Of a stretch of 64,000 nucleotides of DNA, positions 24,737 to 37,323 are shown one piece after another. Source of the DNA: Bretschneidera sinensis. Lineage: Eukaryota > Streptophyta > Magnoliopsida > Brassicales > Akaniaceae. The position numbers and the translations under genes were made by a program. Position 1 is the stretch's first letter, and every line of letters begins with the position of its first letter. The notes beneath the pieces are model-generated. The model was not told where the DNA came from. It did not search any database and saw only the letters and a program-made list of their open reading frames with translations. The DNA is taken from assembly GCA_023935145.1 (NCBI GenBank), contig CM043698.1, positions 22,453,501 through 22,517,500 on the forward strand. The letters run 5' to 3'.

Positions 24737-25835
24737 TGTTGACCCTCACCCGTATTTTAATGATGGCAAAACACAACTGTTACTATACTAACTAAGTGTA
24801 GTAAGCAACAAAAGCGTTCAACCAAGGATCAAAGTTCAAGAACTCAAACCGAATCAAAGTATCAAGTGAAGACTGAAGAACTAATATAGGTTTAAGGTTT
24901 TAGAACCAATGTAAGTCTCACTTATACACTATAATAGCTTGTTCAATGGCTCGAACAAAAAAGGTTTTCTAAACCGATCGTTTTAAAACATACATTTTAA
25001 ATTAAAAACAGAAAAACTGGGTTGGAAGACAACCCAGTCGATTGGGTACATATACTAATCGACTGGTAAAACGAACAGTAAGTCCCCAGTCGACTGGATG
25101 AAAAATACCAGTCGACTGGATACCTAGAAGGTATGAAAACATGAATTTTCTAAGTGAACCCAGTCGACTGGTAGTTCAAAAATATGACCGTTGGACTCCA
25201 AATCTGAACGTTTTAAAGCAAATCTTTGTCAAATTAAAGTCTTAACGACCATATTAATTGATTGCTATATAAACCCATTCATTTAAGCATTCAATAACAG
25301 GCTGAATACATTCAAAAAGAGTTGATCTCACACAATCAAGTTTTTATACTCTTGAAACACAAAAAGCTTTGAAATATTCTTATTGAGCCATTATTCAAGC
25401 TTTACTTTGAAAGAGAGACATTATTCAGTTGTATAAGGTTCCATTAGTTGTTTCTCTACTATTTACTTTACATCATCTTTGTAAAAGGATTACTTCTGAA
25501 AGGAAGGGGATTACTTCCGAGAGGAAGGGGATAGCTTCTGAGAGGAAGGGATTGTAAGGTTTGTACAACACCGGGGAAGTTTTACGACTAAGTTACTTAG
25601 TGGATTACTTCAAGGAGTTCCTTGAAGAGAGTGGACGTAGGGTCGAAACGAATCCGATATTGCCGAACCACTATAATCTGAGTTTGCATCCTCTTCTCTC
25701 TAAACTCTTTATTTACAGCACATTACGTGTTTTAATTATTTACTGCTTATTCGTTTTTATAATCTTGTATTAATTCCGCAAAAAGATTTAAAAACCCAAT
25801 TCACCCCCCCTCTTGGGTTGAAACATCGATCTACA
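24737..25835 (+). mobile_element. SIRE 3' LTR
   Basis: 1099 bp, same ends as the 5' LTR, followed by GAACC. It lacks about 70 bp of the 5' LTR palindrome array, in blocks bounded by copies of the motif itself, consistent with slippage or recombination between motif copies. Other differences are scattered substitutions. TATA box at 25266-25273. Confidence 0.92.
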
Positions 25836-27705
25836 GAACCAAAAGGAATGAAACTCATAATAAGTAGGGATGTTATTTTTAATGAATTGTTATTTCCCTA
25901 TTTGGAGAAAACTAACCTTGCAGGGGCTAGTGAACAAACCAATCCGGAATTTATGGAGCATCGCATCAAGGAAAATTCAGTTCAGGTAGAGCAAAGAATG
26001 CAAGAGGGTTCAGACTAGATAGAGCCTATTAATGAAGGCCATACTTAGGATACTCAAGAGGAGGCTGAACTAGAAAAGGTTGATGCAGCAAGTCAGAATG
26101 ACTACCAGCTCACAAGAGACCGGGGAATGAGGGTGGTCAGACCACTTTTGAGATATGAGTTTGCGGATGCTAATGTAGCAGCTCCTTGGACAGAAGGAAA
26201 GGTTGAACCAGAAACTTAGATGGATGCCATGGAGTTTAAGGATTCGTCAAAGTGGCAGCTAGCTATGGAGGAAGAAATGGATTCTTTGAAAAAGAACAAC
26301 TCTTGGGAATTGGTGCCCAAACTAGAAAAACAGAGAGTTGTGGATTGTAGATGGATCTACAAGATCAAAGAAGGGAACACTCTAGGGGATAAAGTCCAAT
26401 ATAAAGCTAGGTTGGTGGCGAAGGGGTTCACACAAAGAGAATGCATAGATTTCACCGAAATCTTCTCACCGGTTGTGAAATACAAGATAATAAGGATAGT
26501 GTTAGCATTGGTGGTTCAATTCAACTGAGAAATCGAGCAAATGGATGTGAAGACAGCGTTCTTACATGGAGAGCTTGATGAGACCATCTACAAGAGGCAA
26601 CCTGAAGGTTATGAGAAAGGAAGGAAGGGAGATTTGGTGTGCCAATTGAAGAAATCTCTTTATGGGGAGCTACTATGATTCATGCTTGTATTACAAGGGG
26701 CACAAGGTGGAGGAAGTGGTGATCATTCTCATCTATGTTGATGACATGTTGTTGGTTAGGAGCAGCATGGAGAGGATAGAAGAATTGAAGTCTCAACTCA
26801 GTGAGGAGTTTGAGATGAAGGATCTTGTCCATGCACAGAAGATCCTTGGGATGAATATGATCCGGGAAAGGGGGAGAAACAGATTGAAGATTTCTCAGAC
26901 TTCCTACATAGAGAAGATGATATCTAAGTTCTCTATGGTAGATAGCAAACCAATGAAGGTTCCCCTTGCTGGTCATTTCAAGTTCCCCAGCGATCAATGT
27001 CCAAGATCGGAGGCGGAGAAGAAGGAAATGGAAAAGGTCCCTTACTCTAGTACGGTTGGTTCAGTCATGTTCATGATGGTAAGCACTAGATCTGACATTG
27101 CTCATGCAATGAGTGTCCTCAGTAGGTTTATGAGTAATCCCATAAAGGAGCATTGGCTTGAGATGAAGTGGTTACTGAGGTACTTGAAGGGAAGCCCAGA
27201 AGTAGGGCTGGTTTATGAGAAGAAGGGTAAGTCCATCTGTTTTGAAGGTTATGCGGATTTAGACTATGGAGCTTACCGAGATAAAAGAAGATTGATTACC
27301 TTATACTTCTTCAACTTAAACGGATGTTGTGTAAGTTGGAAGGCTCAGTTACAGCCAGTGGTAGCACTCTCAACAACTGAGGCTGAGTACATAGCAGCTA
27401 CAGAAGCTATCAAGGAGGCTATGTGGTGCAAAGGGTTGCTGGAAGAGTTGAAGGTACTAGAGGAACAGGTTGTGGTGTATTCGGATAGCCAAAATACATT
27501 GTATTTGTGTAAGAATCCAGGGTTCCATGAGAGGATAAAGCACATGGATGTTCGATACCATTTCATTTGGGAAAATGTTACGAAAGGATGCATCCATGTG
27601 GACAAGGTAGCCACGGAAGAAAATCCCGCTGATTTAGGCACCAAAGTTCTACCTCTAAGCAAGTTCAATCATTGCCTTAGACTACTTAAGATTGGAGTCG
27701 GTTGA
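25836..27705 (+). pseudogene. copia-1 pol 3' half: end of integrase, RT, RNase H
   Basis: The frame resumes at the duplicated target (GAACC) with PKGMKLIISRDVIFNELLF. Stops occur near 26016, 26046, 26217 and 26526. The RT N-terminal part (SKWQLAMEEEMDSL, then KARLVAKGFTQ) runs to KKSLYG near 26663. It then jumps to [11 protein letters not shown], a deletion that removes the palm segment normally lying between. The YVDD box and the RT thumb/RNase H region (VALSTTEAEYIAATEA, then DVRYHFI, ENPADLGTK) form a 347-codon open stretch from 26662 to 27705. Dead, but this end is better preserved than the integrase. Confidence 0.85.
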
Positions 27706-27776
27706 ATGATGACTCAAGATGAGTTTGGATCCTGAAGTTCTTTGCACAATGGGTTCGGGTTTAATCGCTTAGACAA

Positions 27777-28638
27777 GTCAAAGGATTAAACAAGAGATGG
27801 AAGAATAAAGTTCAGCATGTTAAAGGAGTGCACACCAGGGTGCGCCGCGGCCTAGCTCTTCCCATGTCTGGCACCCAGCATGGAGGATGCCTGGAGGAGG
27901 TGTGCCCCGTGGCTCAGCCTTCCCCAGGCTGCGGCACCCAGAAAGGTGAGGAGTAGAGGAGATTCAACCCTGCTCCAGGCCGCTGCTTGCCCTGTTCTAG
28001 GCCGTGGACTGAAGGCACACTAATGCACATTGGTTCAGCCTTTGTAAGGTGCGTAGATGCATGTTCAAAATGCACATCATCACTTAGGATTGATGGAGGG
28101 CTAAGGTTGATTGGTTCTCAAGATCTAAGGGTGGATGTTGACCCTCAAGATTGGTCAAGAAGTTGGTGCACTATATAAAGGGTCACCTAGCTTCAATCTC
28201 AATAATATAACACATTGTGACATACAAATGATCATCATACAAGAGAGTTAAAGTGCAAGTGTGAGAGTGCAAAGACACAAAACATAGAGAGGCACTAGAA
28301 TAGATCTCAAAAGAAATGTTGGTTGTAAAGAGAGAAGTAGTATAGATTATGGGTAAAGTACTTTTGTAATAGTTCTATCACTTTCTTTCTTCTCTTCTTG
28401 ATTCTTCAAGAACTTAGGTTTCTTGGAGTAGAGTTGTTGTAACTTGTAAGAACTCATTGGTTTAGTGCAGAGAGTTCAAAGGAACTTACGGGGACATAGG
28501 CTATTGCCGAACCTCGATAACAAATTGCTTGTTCTTTTCTTACTTGCTTTGGTTGCTGTATTTATTTGTACAAGTCATTTTAAACTTGGGTGTTTGGAAG
28601 ACTATCACCTGAGCATCTTGAGAGGTGGTTTCCCAACA
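27777..28638 (+). mobile_element. copia-1 3' LTR, lacking its first 11 bp
   Basis: Compared with the 5' LTR it starts at GTCAAAGG. The TGTTGGAGTTT start and the polypurine tract are missing, joined at a short CAA overlap near 27775. The minus-strand relative at 55968-61408 retains both. TATA box TATATAAA at 28172-28179. It ends TTTCCCAACA followed by ATTAT. Confidence 0.88.
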
Positions 28639-28643
28639 ATTAT

Positions 28644-29108
28644 AATATTGTTTGGGAACTCAATAGTGACCAAGAATTAACTCCCACGCACGGTCGATAA
28701 CGTGTGTGACGCGTGCGACTGATTGTGGCGGAATCACACCATCGTGCTTGAATAATTCGATAAATCTAGTCATTTTCAATTTGGTGGTTGTGGTGATTTA
28801 TCGTAATACTCGTCGAAAAAGTGCATATCTAAGCCAAGTTTCTTCCATTTACACAAGTGGCATGTGAAAGTGGTTAGGGCGACGGACGATGATACAACCA
28901 ATGTCGAATTGTAGATCGCGTGAAACTAATTTCAACGGTACTGGTAGTGTACTTTTTCAATCACTTGTCAACTGTAAATCGCAAAAGGTCAATGAAAAGA
29001 GTTTATTGAATTACTTTATTACCCTTTTAGTTGTTTTATATAAAATTGAATATATAATTTTTCATACCATTTAATATAATTATTTTTTTCCTTTCTTTAC
29101 AAAAACTA
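28644..29108. other. Original downstream flank of copia-1, nothing recognised
   Basis: About 465 bp that was contiguous with the sequence left of the 5' LTR before insertion. No ORF, RNA or repeat that I can identify. The segment 28680-28800 is relatively GC-rich. Confidence 0.6.
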
Positions 29109-30600
29109 ACAAAAAGAAAACATTCTACTAATTCCATTTACAATTGTTCCTTGTGTACTTTTATATTTTGGAATCGACGCGTAAGTTTCTTATTTTCAAT
29201 ACTATAAAAAAAAATCTTTTTAAATTTATTTGATAGCAATCATTCAACCATTCATCTCCTATATGATTGTGCATTGATTATTTATAATGCTCATCATGAA
29301 AAACTAAATAATTTACACATAAACCTTTGTTTTGAGAATATTTCTATTTTTCTACTAAAAAAATTTCATGTGAGATAATTTGTTGGTAATTTACATTAAG
29401 GCTAAATAATTTACACATAAACCCAAAACTTTTAAAAATATATGAAAAGTTTACATTAAATTTAGATAATTTTTAATATTTATGGGGATAATTTATTTAT
29501 ATTACTGGGAAAACTTTAAAATATACCGTATGTAATAATATTATTTTTTTTCAAAAATTAAGTGAGGACAGATGATTCCGCTACCCTCGGTGTGGATCCG
29601 TCCTACGGTTTGCATGTACTTAGAGGGATTAGTTGGACCAAATCTCGACCTCCCCAGTCCCCTCTCATGTATGTATGAGTTTTGATTATATTGAACGGTC
29701 TTTTGTTTATAGTACTTTGTAAAATTAACATTCTTGCTTTCGATTATACTGAATTTGTTCATTTGTTCAGTTATGACGATATATATTCTAAAATACAAAA
29801 TATACCAAAATAAAAAACATGAATATCTATGAGAGAGAAAAAAGTTAGTATAAAAAGTATTAAAATTATTATATGTATTTATTATTTGGTATAAACCAAT
29901 TGTTTAACCATTAATCTATTGATTAAATCAATGAACCACTGATTTGATATCTCGATCAATTCCATATGCTATTTGGTTATAAATATGGTTATCTTGTTCT
30001 TCACTTTTTTTCAAAACTATTGTTTCTGTTAAGATGGTATTCTTTTATACCCTTTTAAAAGGTGTACTTCCTTCTATGATTAAGTCCTTATTTTTACCTA
30101 CCGTTTTTTCAGACATTCAAATCATCCAGATGGGTCGAGCACCGGCCATCCCTTGCAATATGAGGCCCAAATGTTTCTTTTCAACTTTGTGGTAGCGATT
30201 GGATGATGTTACTCTTGAAGTTTCTGACAACGTTTTTCATGTTTGTCTCTGCAAAGTAACATCTCCAACATATTGTCATCGTTCAGTACTTGGGCTTGAT
30301 TTATTGTCGCTGCCAGCTTTGTGGTCCTATGCCAATTGCAACATCACGTGGGTACGATAAAATTAAATCTCATAACTTTGGTTAATAAAAAAAATATCAC
30401 ACAAACAAAAATTTAACCGATCTTCGAGTCAAATTTTTTAAACCAATCGAGCAGCTCAGCTTATTATTAATAAAAAAATTTAAATTACTAATAAATTTTT
30501 AAAAAATAACCAATAGAGTTCAATTATTGGGCTTTTGTTTATATTCGGTGCTATGTGGTCCTCTGCCGGCTGCAAAAGCCCATATTTTTTGAACAAGATT
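29109..30600. repeat. Diverged paralogue of the duplicated flank (2861-4560 and 9382-11300)
   Basis: Begins AAAACATTCTACTAATTCC and follows unit flank sequence through CATCCAGATGGGTCGA, CAACATATTGTCATCG and the GTACGATAAAATTAAATC module. It has about 45 bp extra near 29590 and only a short remnant of the MITE (30400-30470). A third variant of the TTGGGCTT/TGTGGTCC module is at about 30525-30580. It shows that this flank existed in at least two copies before the recent tandem event. Confidence 0.75.
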
Positions 30601-31148
30601 CTCATGCTAAGCAAAACCCATTAAAAGATAAAAAGGCAAATTACACAGATTCTTTTTTTTGAGATATCGTATAATTATAAATATTTTTTAAATTTTTATT
30701 TATATATTTAATAAGAAAAATTATATTTGATTTCATGTGATTAAATTTTTTTATCACAAGGTCTTACACCCATAATAAAACAGATTAAATATAATTTCAT
30801 GTGATTTAATTTTTCGATTAAGAAATATAAATAAAGATTTAAAAATATTTAAAAAATACTTATAATTATACATTAATTTAAAAAATATAGGTGTAATTTA
30901 CTTTAAAAAAAACAATTATAATGTCCTTATCAAAAATAAAAATGGAAAAAGATTGTCACATGAAGTGTCAGGTGACATTTGTAAACAGTGTAATAATACA
31001 CGTGAATAACCATCAACCACCACGCTAATTTTGCTTTTTTTATTTATTTATTTATTCTGATTTGATTAAACACAACTAATTCATATTCTTGTTTCTCTGA
31101 TAATGCTATTCTGCCGACCTCTCCTATCCTATGCACAGAAACAACGTG

Positions 31149-31362
31149 ATAAATTTGTTTTTGTGCACGTGCTCAAATTGGCTTGGATCTTATTGCGCAA
31201 GCTGGCGTGTACTTGTCTCTAAAGGGAGCCCATTTAGTCCACTTGGATACCACAATAAATTTGTTTTTGTGCACGTGCTCAAATTGGCTTGGATATTATT
31301 GTGCAAGTTGGCGTGTAATTGTCTCTAATGAGAGCCCATTTGGTCCACTTGGATACCACAAT
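31149..31362. repeat. Tandem repeat, 106-bp unit, two copies
   Basis: The unit starts ATAAATTTGTTTTTGTGC at 31149 and again 106 bp later; a third start (ATAAATTT) is cut off. Copies differ at only a few bases. Small ORFs across it are by-products. Confidence 0.85.
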
Positions 31363-31896
31363 AAATTTTTGGCCTCACATCACATCTGGTTTCTCCACTT
31401 TTTCCTATAAAATATCATTTAATCATAAGATCTTGTTTAGTATTATGTGATTTAACTTCTTTTAAATCAAATTTAAATTTTTAAATCACTTTTAAGAAAG
31501 ATGGTTTTATATTTCATTTAAGCATCCCTCACATAATGTCATAAACAGAATTTATAAGCATTGTTTGTTATTAAATTTAAGCAAATTTAAAGCTTTGTTT
31601 AAATTTATTCAAGATAGAAATTTAAATAAATTCTAAGCTTATTTAAATATGATACCAAACTATTCCTATAATAAAAAACGTTAATAGTTAAATTAAGGAA
31701 TCAACAAAATAATTACGGTTAAGGTTTATGTACAATGAATCTTTGGTTGTTTTAATTGCTTTCTATTTTTTGATTGTTGATAAAAAGAACCGGTAATAAA
31801 TACTACTTTATAATTCTTTTAAGTTTCATTATTTAATTAAAAAACAAAAATTAAAAATCTTAAATAAATGTGGATTAAATCAATATATTAAAGTGA

Positions 31897-32455
31897 AGAG
31901 GTGGATTCGAGCTGAGCCGAGTCTGAATATTAAAGTGTTTGAATTCGATTCGATTTAAAATGAACATGTTCGAGTTCAAATTGAACTCAAAAATTGGGTT
32001 CGAGCTCGATCGATTTTTTAATGATTCGAGCTTGGCTTGGCTCAAGCTCGATAGCAAACGAGCTTATTTGAGCTCGAGCTAGAGCCTAAAGCTTGGATTT
32101 CTCATTCGAGCTAAAGCTCGAGTATGAACTTTAGTTTTAATAAATAAAATTATTAATACAAATATAAATATTAGCTTGAGTTAGAGCATGAGGCTTGAAT
32201 TGTCCATTAGAGCTCAAGCTCGAGTTTGGACTTTAATTTTCATAAATAAATTTATTAATATAAATATAAAAATTGGCTCGAGCTTAGTTCGGTTCGACTC
32301 GGTTCGAGTTCGATAATACCTTATCGAACTAATCGATAACTTTTCTAGTCAAACCTTAAGATATTCGTGCTTGATTCAATAAATTAATTGAACCTGAGCT
32401 TTGTCCAAACTCGAACTTGAACAGCTCGATAAAAACTTAATTCGAGTTCACCTCT
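31897..32455. repeat. MITE-like element with GAGCTCGA-rich arms
   Basis: Ends read AGAGGTGGATTCGAG on the left and, inverted, AGAGGTGAACTCGAA on the right. Inside are many TCGAGCT/AGCTCGA words around an AT-rich core, as in 40792-41184. I did not find a convincing target-site duplication. Confidence 0.5.
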
Positions 32456-33265
32456 ACTAATATGATCCTTTTTAGTTTAGATTTTTTATATTAACAATTG
32501 AGTAGTAAAATTTGATATTTATCGTTACATTACTATTTGTCCCTTACTAAAAATCTTAACTCCATATCTTTATATCTTCATCATCCATTTTTAGTGGTTA
32601 ATTGTGTAACTATACCTCTACTAATTAAAAAAGCAAATTCTAATTAATCCAAATTCTGGGACCCTCAATTATCAAAAGCAATAACAAAAAAAAAATCTCC
32701 CTTGTTTAAAAACTACTATCTTTAAAGTAAAAATGCTTCATAAGTTACAATTTTTCTCTTTCATTGATTTTTTTTACTTCTCTAGTTACCAAAAATAAAC
32801 AGAAAAATGTGTCTCTTATGTATTATGTACATATTTGATAGCTCCAGTGTGAACATTCAATTTATTAATAATTTCACTAATCCATGATTAAGTACATAAT
32901 TTGACATCCTTGTCAAGTGTCGCCTGCATGCTTACGACAAATTTTGTGACCCCATTAAAATACAACTTTCACATGATATGATTATTACAAATAATAATAA
33001 AGGTGAACGAATATAAACGAACATAACCTAAGGTTTTAAATGAGACTGAATATTTGAAAGAAATAAAGGTGATGGCAGTGAAATTAGAAGGTGGGTGATC
33101 ACTATCAATAACATAAAATTTTAAATGTAATATATATAGTTTAAACGAGTTATAATTGAACATATATGGAGTTTTAATAAATATTTGAACAAATTTGAAA
33201 ATAAATTGTTTGTGAGCTAACTAATTGTTCAGAGTCATCTGTATAATAGGTGAATGAATATAAAT

Positions 33266-33560
33266 AAACTCTAATCGAGTATGTTCACGGGCGTATATTG
33301 ATGATTTTGAAATGATGATTTTTTAAATTCAAATATAAAATTTTATAAAATAAAATAAGTTTTAATACTTGACTATGTTGCACTTTTCAGTAAAACTTAT
33401 TTCGATGAATAGTTTACAAGTATGCTATATGAAGTATCTAAAAGACATGTATTTGATAAAAGAATGAATTATTCAAAATATATGTAAAGTTTTTTAATTT
33501 AAATGGGTATATTTTCTAGAAGAAAAATATTTTTTTTTCTTAATGCAAAATTATGATCTT
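33266..33560. repeat. Direct repeat copy 1 (partner at 34317-34560)
   Basis: Shares GACTATGTTGCACTTTTCA, GACATGTATTTGATAAAAGA and surrounding sequence with the partner about 1.05 kb downstream, with several small indels. The repeated sequence has no coding potential. Confidence 0.7.
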
Positions 33561-34316
33561 ATAATCAAATATTTATTAATTAATCTGATTATAATGTGAA
33601 TAGGCCTAATGAAACATGGATTAAGTTTTAAAATATCTAATAAATATATTTTTGGTTAAAACATATGCATAATCCTGTGGTTTGACCAATTTTCACATAA
33701 GAAACCCTGAGCTTTTTTTTTAGTACATAACAAACCATGTGGTTTGCATAGGCGAACTTTTATTAACTCCACTATTTATCTGTACTCATTTGAAAATGAG
33801 ATTGACCAATTTTGACTGTCAATAAATTTTATAAACCATCTGAAAATCATTTAATAATTTTTACAAAATTTTCACTTACGTACTATTTTTTGTGGTTTTT
33901 CAATCATTAGTAGTAAAAAATAAGAAAAAAATTGTTTTCAGTTGCAAAAGAATTCTTATATTTTTTTATTCATGGCATATCACATTTATCTTTACATGTG
34001 TATAAAAAATCATGATTAAATTTTTTATATTGATAAATATTTAAGATAATTTTATTTCTAAATAATAATTAAAAGGTTGCATATATTTTAGCCTATAAAT
34101 TTTTATTAAATGGACTTGGAGGTACTTAATCCTCACTCAATCCGACGTTTAGCGAGGCTTACATTCAAGTGGGATATTTAAAATGACAACCAAACCTCAT
34201 AGGTGACCCCATGCTCTGTTCCTCCTTGGATTTTAGTGATAAAAAAAAAAAAAAATTAATCAGCTAGTTAGTTTTTCAGTCACTTTTGTAAGTTAATAGA
34301 GCAATTATAAACGCGT

Positions 34317-34560
34317 TTTAATTGAGTATATTCACGAGCATATTGATGATTTTTAATGATGACTTTTAAAATTGAAATATAAATTTTAATAAAATGAAAT
34401 AAGTTTTATTACTTGACTATGTTGCACTTTTCATTTAAAATTATTTTAATGTATAGTTTACAAGTATCTAAATGACATGTATTTGATAAAAGAAAGAATT
34501 ATTCAAAACATATGTAAGTAATTTAATTTAATTAATGGATATATTTTTTAGAAGAAAAAA
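34317..34560. repeat. Direct repeat copy 2 (partner at 33266-33560)
   Basis: Diverged second copy. A nearby segment (CTCCTTGGATTTTAGTGA) also occurs twice, at about 34222 and 34706, so the duplication is probably longer and eroded. Confidence 0.65.
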
Positions 34561-35608
34561 ATAAATTTTCCATAATAAAAATTATAGTCTTATAATCAAT
34601 TTTTTTTAAAAAAATATTTATTAATTAATCTGAATAGACCTAATGAAATAGGAATCAAATTTTAAAATATCATATAGGTGACTCATTCTTTGTCCCTCCT
34701 TGGATTTTAGTGAAAAAAATAAAATAAACACGTACATCGTCAACCTGGACAGGTCCACTAAAGATTACCTCATTATGAACTTAATTAGTACAATATTAAA
34801 TAGTCATTCAAAGTGATCAAATTTCAAACCAGCTAAACTACCCTATCATGTAAACCACTATAGATTTTCAACTTACACAAATATAAAAATAGAAATATAA
34901 TATTTTTGTCAAGTTTTTTTTTTTATATAATTTTACGTGCATGATAAAAAGTCGTTCATTTGGTTTGAAATATTTAAGTTTGAGTTTCTATATAAACATT
35001 TATTGGTATTAAACTTAAGTTTCATTGTACAGATGATGAAATAATCATTTCATTTAGTCTCGACATAGATACAATAAAAATTACTCCGTAACTATTCTGT
35101 GTGATGAAGTCCAATACTCTTTACAGGTATGTAAAATAAATTGTCTGTTTATCCATTTATGGTAAAAAAATATTTGTATTTGTTTTTTAAATTTAATATT
35201 AGAATGTTCACAAAAGCTATATAGTAACAAACATGTGATCTATTTAATTTGTAGTAATTAATAATTAAATATCATTTTTAAAATAATATTAATAGTCGAC
35301 AATATTGACTAAACATGACTAATACATAGAAAATTAACATAAAATAGAGCATGACTTGGAAAAGGAAAAGACAAAAACAGGATATCTAATTATCTATTTG
35401 TTTATAAAACATTTTCTATCTTATTGCGAGATAAAGCTAAACCTAAAAGACATGAAGGCGGACCTCACATTTGAATATATGAGATACGGGGCTTTGAAAG
35501 TTAAAAGTTACAATAAATGACAAAAAGTTGGATAATGCCATAATACATAATAATGTTAGGATTAATTTATTATATAGTTATTTTTATTTATTTTTTAAGT
35601 TAACAAAG

Positions 35609-36228
35609 ATAATTGTTTGGCTTAAATGCATTTTATAGCCAAGGTTTGGGAGGTTTTTGCACTTTGGCTCCCGATGTTTTAATTTTAGCATATTGACACC
35701 TCACATTTCAAAATTGATGCAATTTATCTTTTTTGTCTACATTCAGTTTAAGTTGAAAATGGAAAAGATAAGAGGCACTTTGAGAAAAAACAAAACCTAG
35801 ATTTAAAATAAAATAAATTTTTAAAAATAAATTAAAAACAAAATTAAATTTAACTATTTTTTTTAAAAAAAATCGAAATTTGTTATCATTTCCTTATTCT
35901 TCTCTTTTCTTGATGAAGCAAAGCCTAAACCCTAATTTGCTTCATCATTTCTTTCCTCCCTTAGAAAGAAATCCCAAAAGCTAAGAATCATATGCAGTGG
36001 AATTAATACATACATTTAACCATAATTTTTCAAGTACCTAGATGCAAAAACGAGCAACTTAAATATAATGTTTAAATAATTTATAAAACTCTGTGATAGA
36101 TAATTACATTTATTTTGGAACGTAAAGTATTAATGTACAACAATTAAAATGTCAGGGATCAAAGTACAAAGATCCCTCAAACTTTGGAGGGCAAAATACA
36201 TTTAAACATAAATGTTTTATCCCCAAAA
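35609..36228. mobile_element. MITE with long imperfect terminal inverted repeats
   Basis: The left end (CTTAAATGCATTTTATAGCC, then TTTGGGAGG, GCACTTTGG, GATGTTTTAATT) matches the inverse of the right end (TTTAAATGTATTTTGCCC, then TTTGAGGGA, GTACTTTGA, GACATTTTAATT), about 70 bp on each side. The 12-bp direct repeat AAGTTAACAAAG flanks it at 35597-35608 and 36229-36240. Length about 620 bp. Flank length and long inverted repeats suggest a Mutator-like non-autonomous element. No transposase inside. Confidence 0.65.
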
Positions 36229-36240
36229 AAGTTAACAAAG

Positions 36241-37315
36241 CTAAAACATGTATGGGACCTTAAGTCATGACTCATGGGTCAACCCATGCATATCCTCATT
36301 TCTTTCTTATAATTAGTTTTTTTTAGGAGAAAATTAAAATTTTATTTCGATTCTTTTAATTTTGTACGGAAAATATAGAGATAATTTGCTTACATCTCAA
36401 TCATTCAATTAAATCTAATTATTGTTAATATGTCACATTAACAATGCCACTTAAGGTAAATGAAAATTTCATTTTATGTAGCTTCAACCTTTTAATTTCC
36501 GTTTTTTCCAATAATAAGTTTCTTCACTTTCTTTTTTTTCTCTCTCTATATTTTGGGTTCTAAAAACTAAGAAGAGATGCATAAAATTACTAATTTTTCA
36601 AAAAAATTAATCTAATACTATTGTTTTAATTGTTAGTATTTTTAAATGTCTTTTAAAATTTTAATGTTTGTTAGATTTAGATTAACTAGAAATTTCTTAA
36701 TTATCCTTAAAAAAATTAAGGTTTTGTGTTCAAATTAACTATTTTTAAAATTCAATTTTTGAAAGTCATTATTACTTAAAAGAGTTTAGGTTTTCATAAT
36801 TGAATTCTAGTTTAGAGAGAAAAAATTTATGTATTTGAATGTCAAGGTAACACTAAAATTGTTAAATGTTTGAAAGTTGCATTGAAAATTGTTTTGAAAA
36901 ACAAGTTCAACTTAATCTAAATCTCACTCTTTAACAAAAAAATTTAGATTTAAAAAAAGTGTGTTACATTCTACTTTGGTAAGATAAGTGGAGATATATG
37001 GACTTTGGTGCGTTGCCTGATAAAATTGCTTTTTATGCTTGATAAAAATGATGTTTACACTACATGCTAGTAATTAAGACATAAGATTCTAAAATAAAAT
37101 AAAATAATTAAAGTATAAGCAATAAGTGATAAGGAAATAATATTTTCAAAAAGATTTTATATGATGTGGCACAATCTTAACCTTAAGATAAAATTTGTTG
37201 GTTGAGATGTTGGCAATTTATCTCTATGTTTCCGATACAAATTGAGTTAACCACAATATTTGTTTATACCAACAATCCAAAATTCCAAATCCAATATATA
37301 TATATATGGGGGATG
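36241..37315. other. Intergenic, nothing recognised
   Basis: AT-rich with poly-T/A runs and no ORF, RNA gene or defined repeat that I can support. Confidence 0.5.
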
Positions 37316-37323
37316 GTTGAATG

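Larger units (their letters stand above)
15761..25835 (+). mobile_element. SIRE/Maximus-type Ty1/copia retrotransposon with a third ORF
   Basis: About 10.08 kb, with LTRs at both ends, a primer-binding site, a polypurine tract, and a perfect 5-bp target duplication GAACC (15756-15760 and 25836-25840). Order: gag with a coiled-coil and His/Arg-rich extension, pol (protease, integrase, RT, RNase H), a 670-bp spacer with a palindromic motif array and TATA box, a 431-codon third ORF, and a non-coding tail. Large size, long LTRs and an extra ORF after pol are known traits of the SIRE lineage. Nonsense codons in all ORFs make it inactive. Confidence 0.92.
12563..28638 (+). mobile_element. copia-1: Tork/TNT1-like Ty1/copia retrotransposon, interrupted by a nested SIRE element
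   Basis: LTRs at 12563-13438 and 27777-28638 are flanked by the 5-bp duplication ATTAT (12558-12562 and 28639-28643). Excluding the nested element at 15761-25835, the element is about 6 kb. Domain order is gag, protease, integrase, RT, RNase H, as in Ty1/copia. Many nonsense codons, two 1-bp gag deletions, and deletions in RT and at the start of the 3' LTR make it dead. The 5' half was copied twice or more to the left after the SIRE insertion. Confidence 0.9.
30601..35596. other. AT-rich intergenic DNA with short repeats, no gene
   Basis: No ORF with recognisable content. Contents noted separately are a 106-bp tandem repeat (31149-31362), a MITE-like block (31897-32455) and a pair of long direct repeats (33266-33560 and 34317-34560). 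A segment at 33655-33790 containing CTGTGGTTT/ATGTGGTTTG motifs resembles short non-autonomous elements common in plants, but ends were not defined. Confidence 0.6.

Noticed and set aside
31131..31410. Two overlapping small ORFs
   Set aside because: Produced by a 106-bp tandem repeat; no coding signature.
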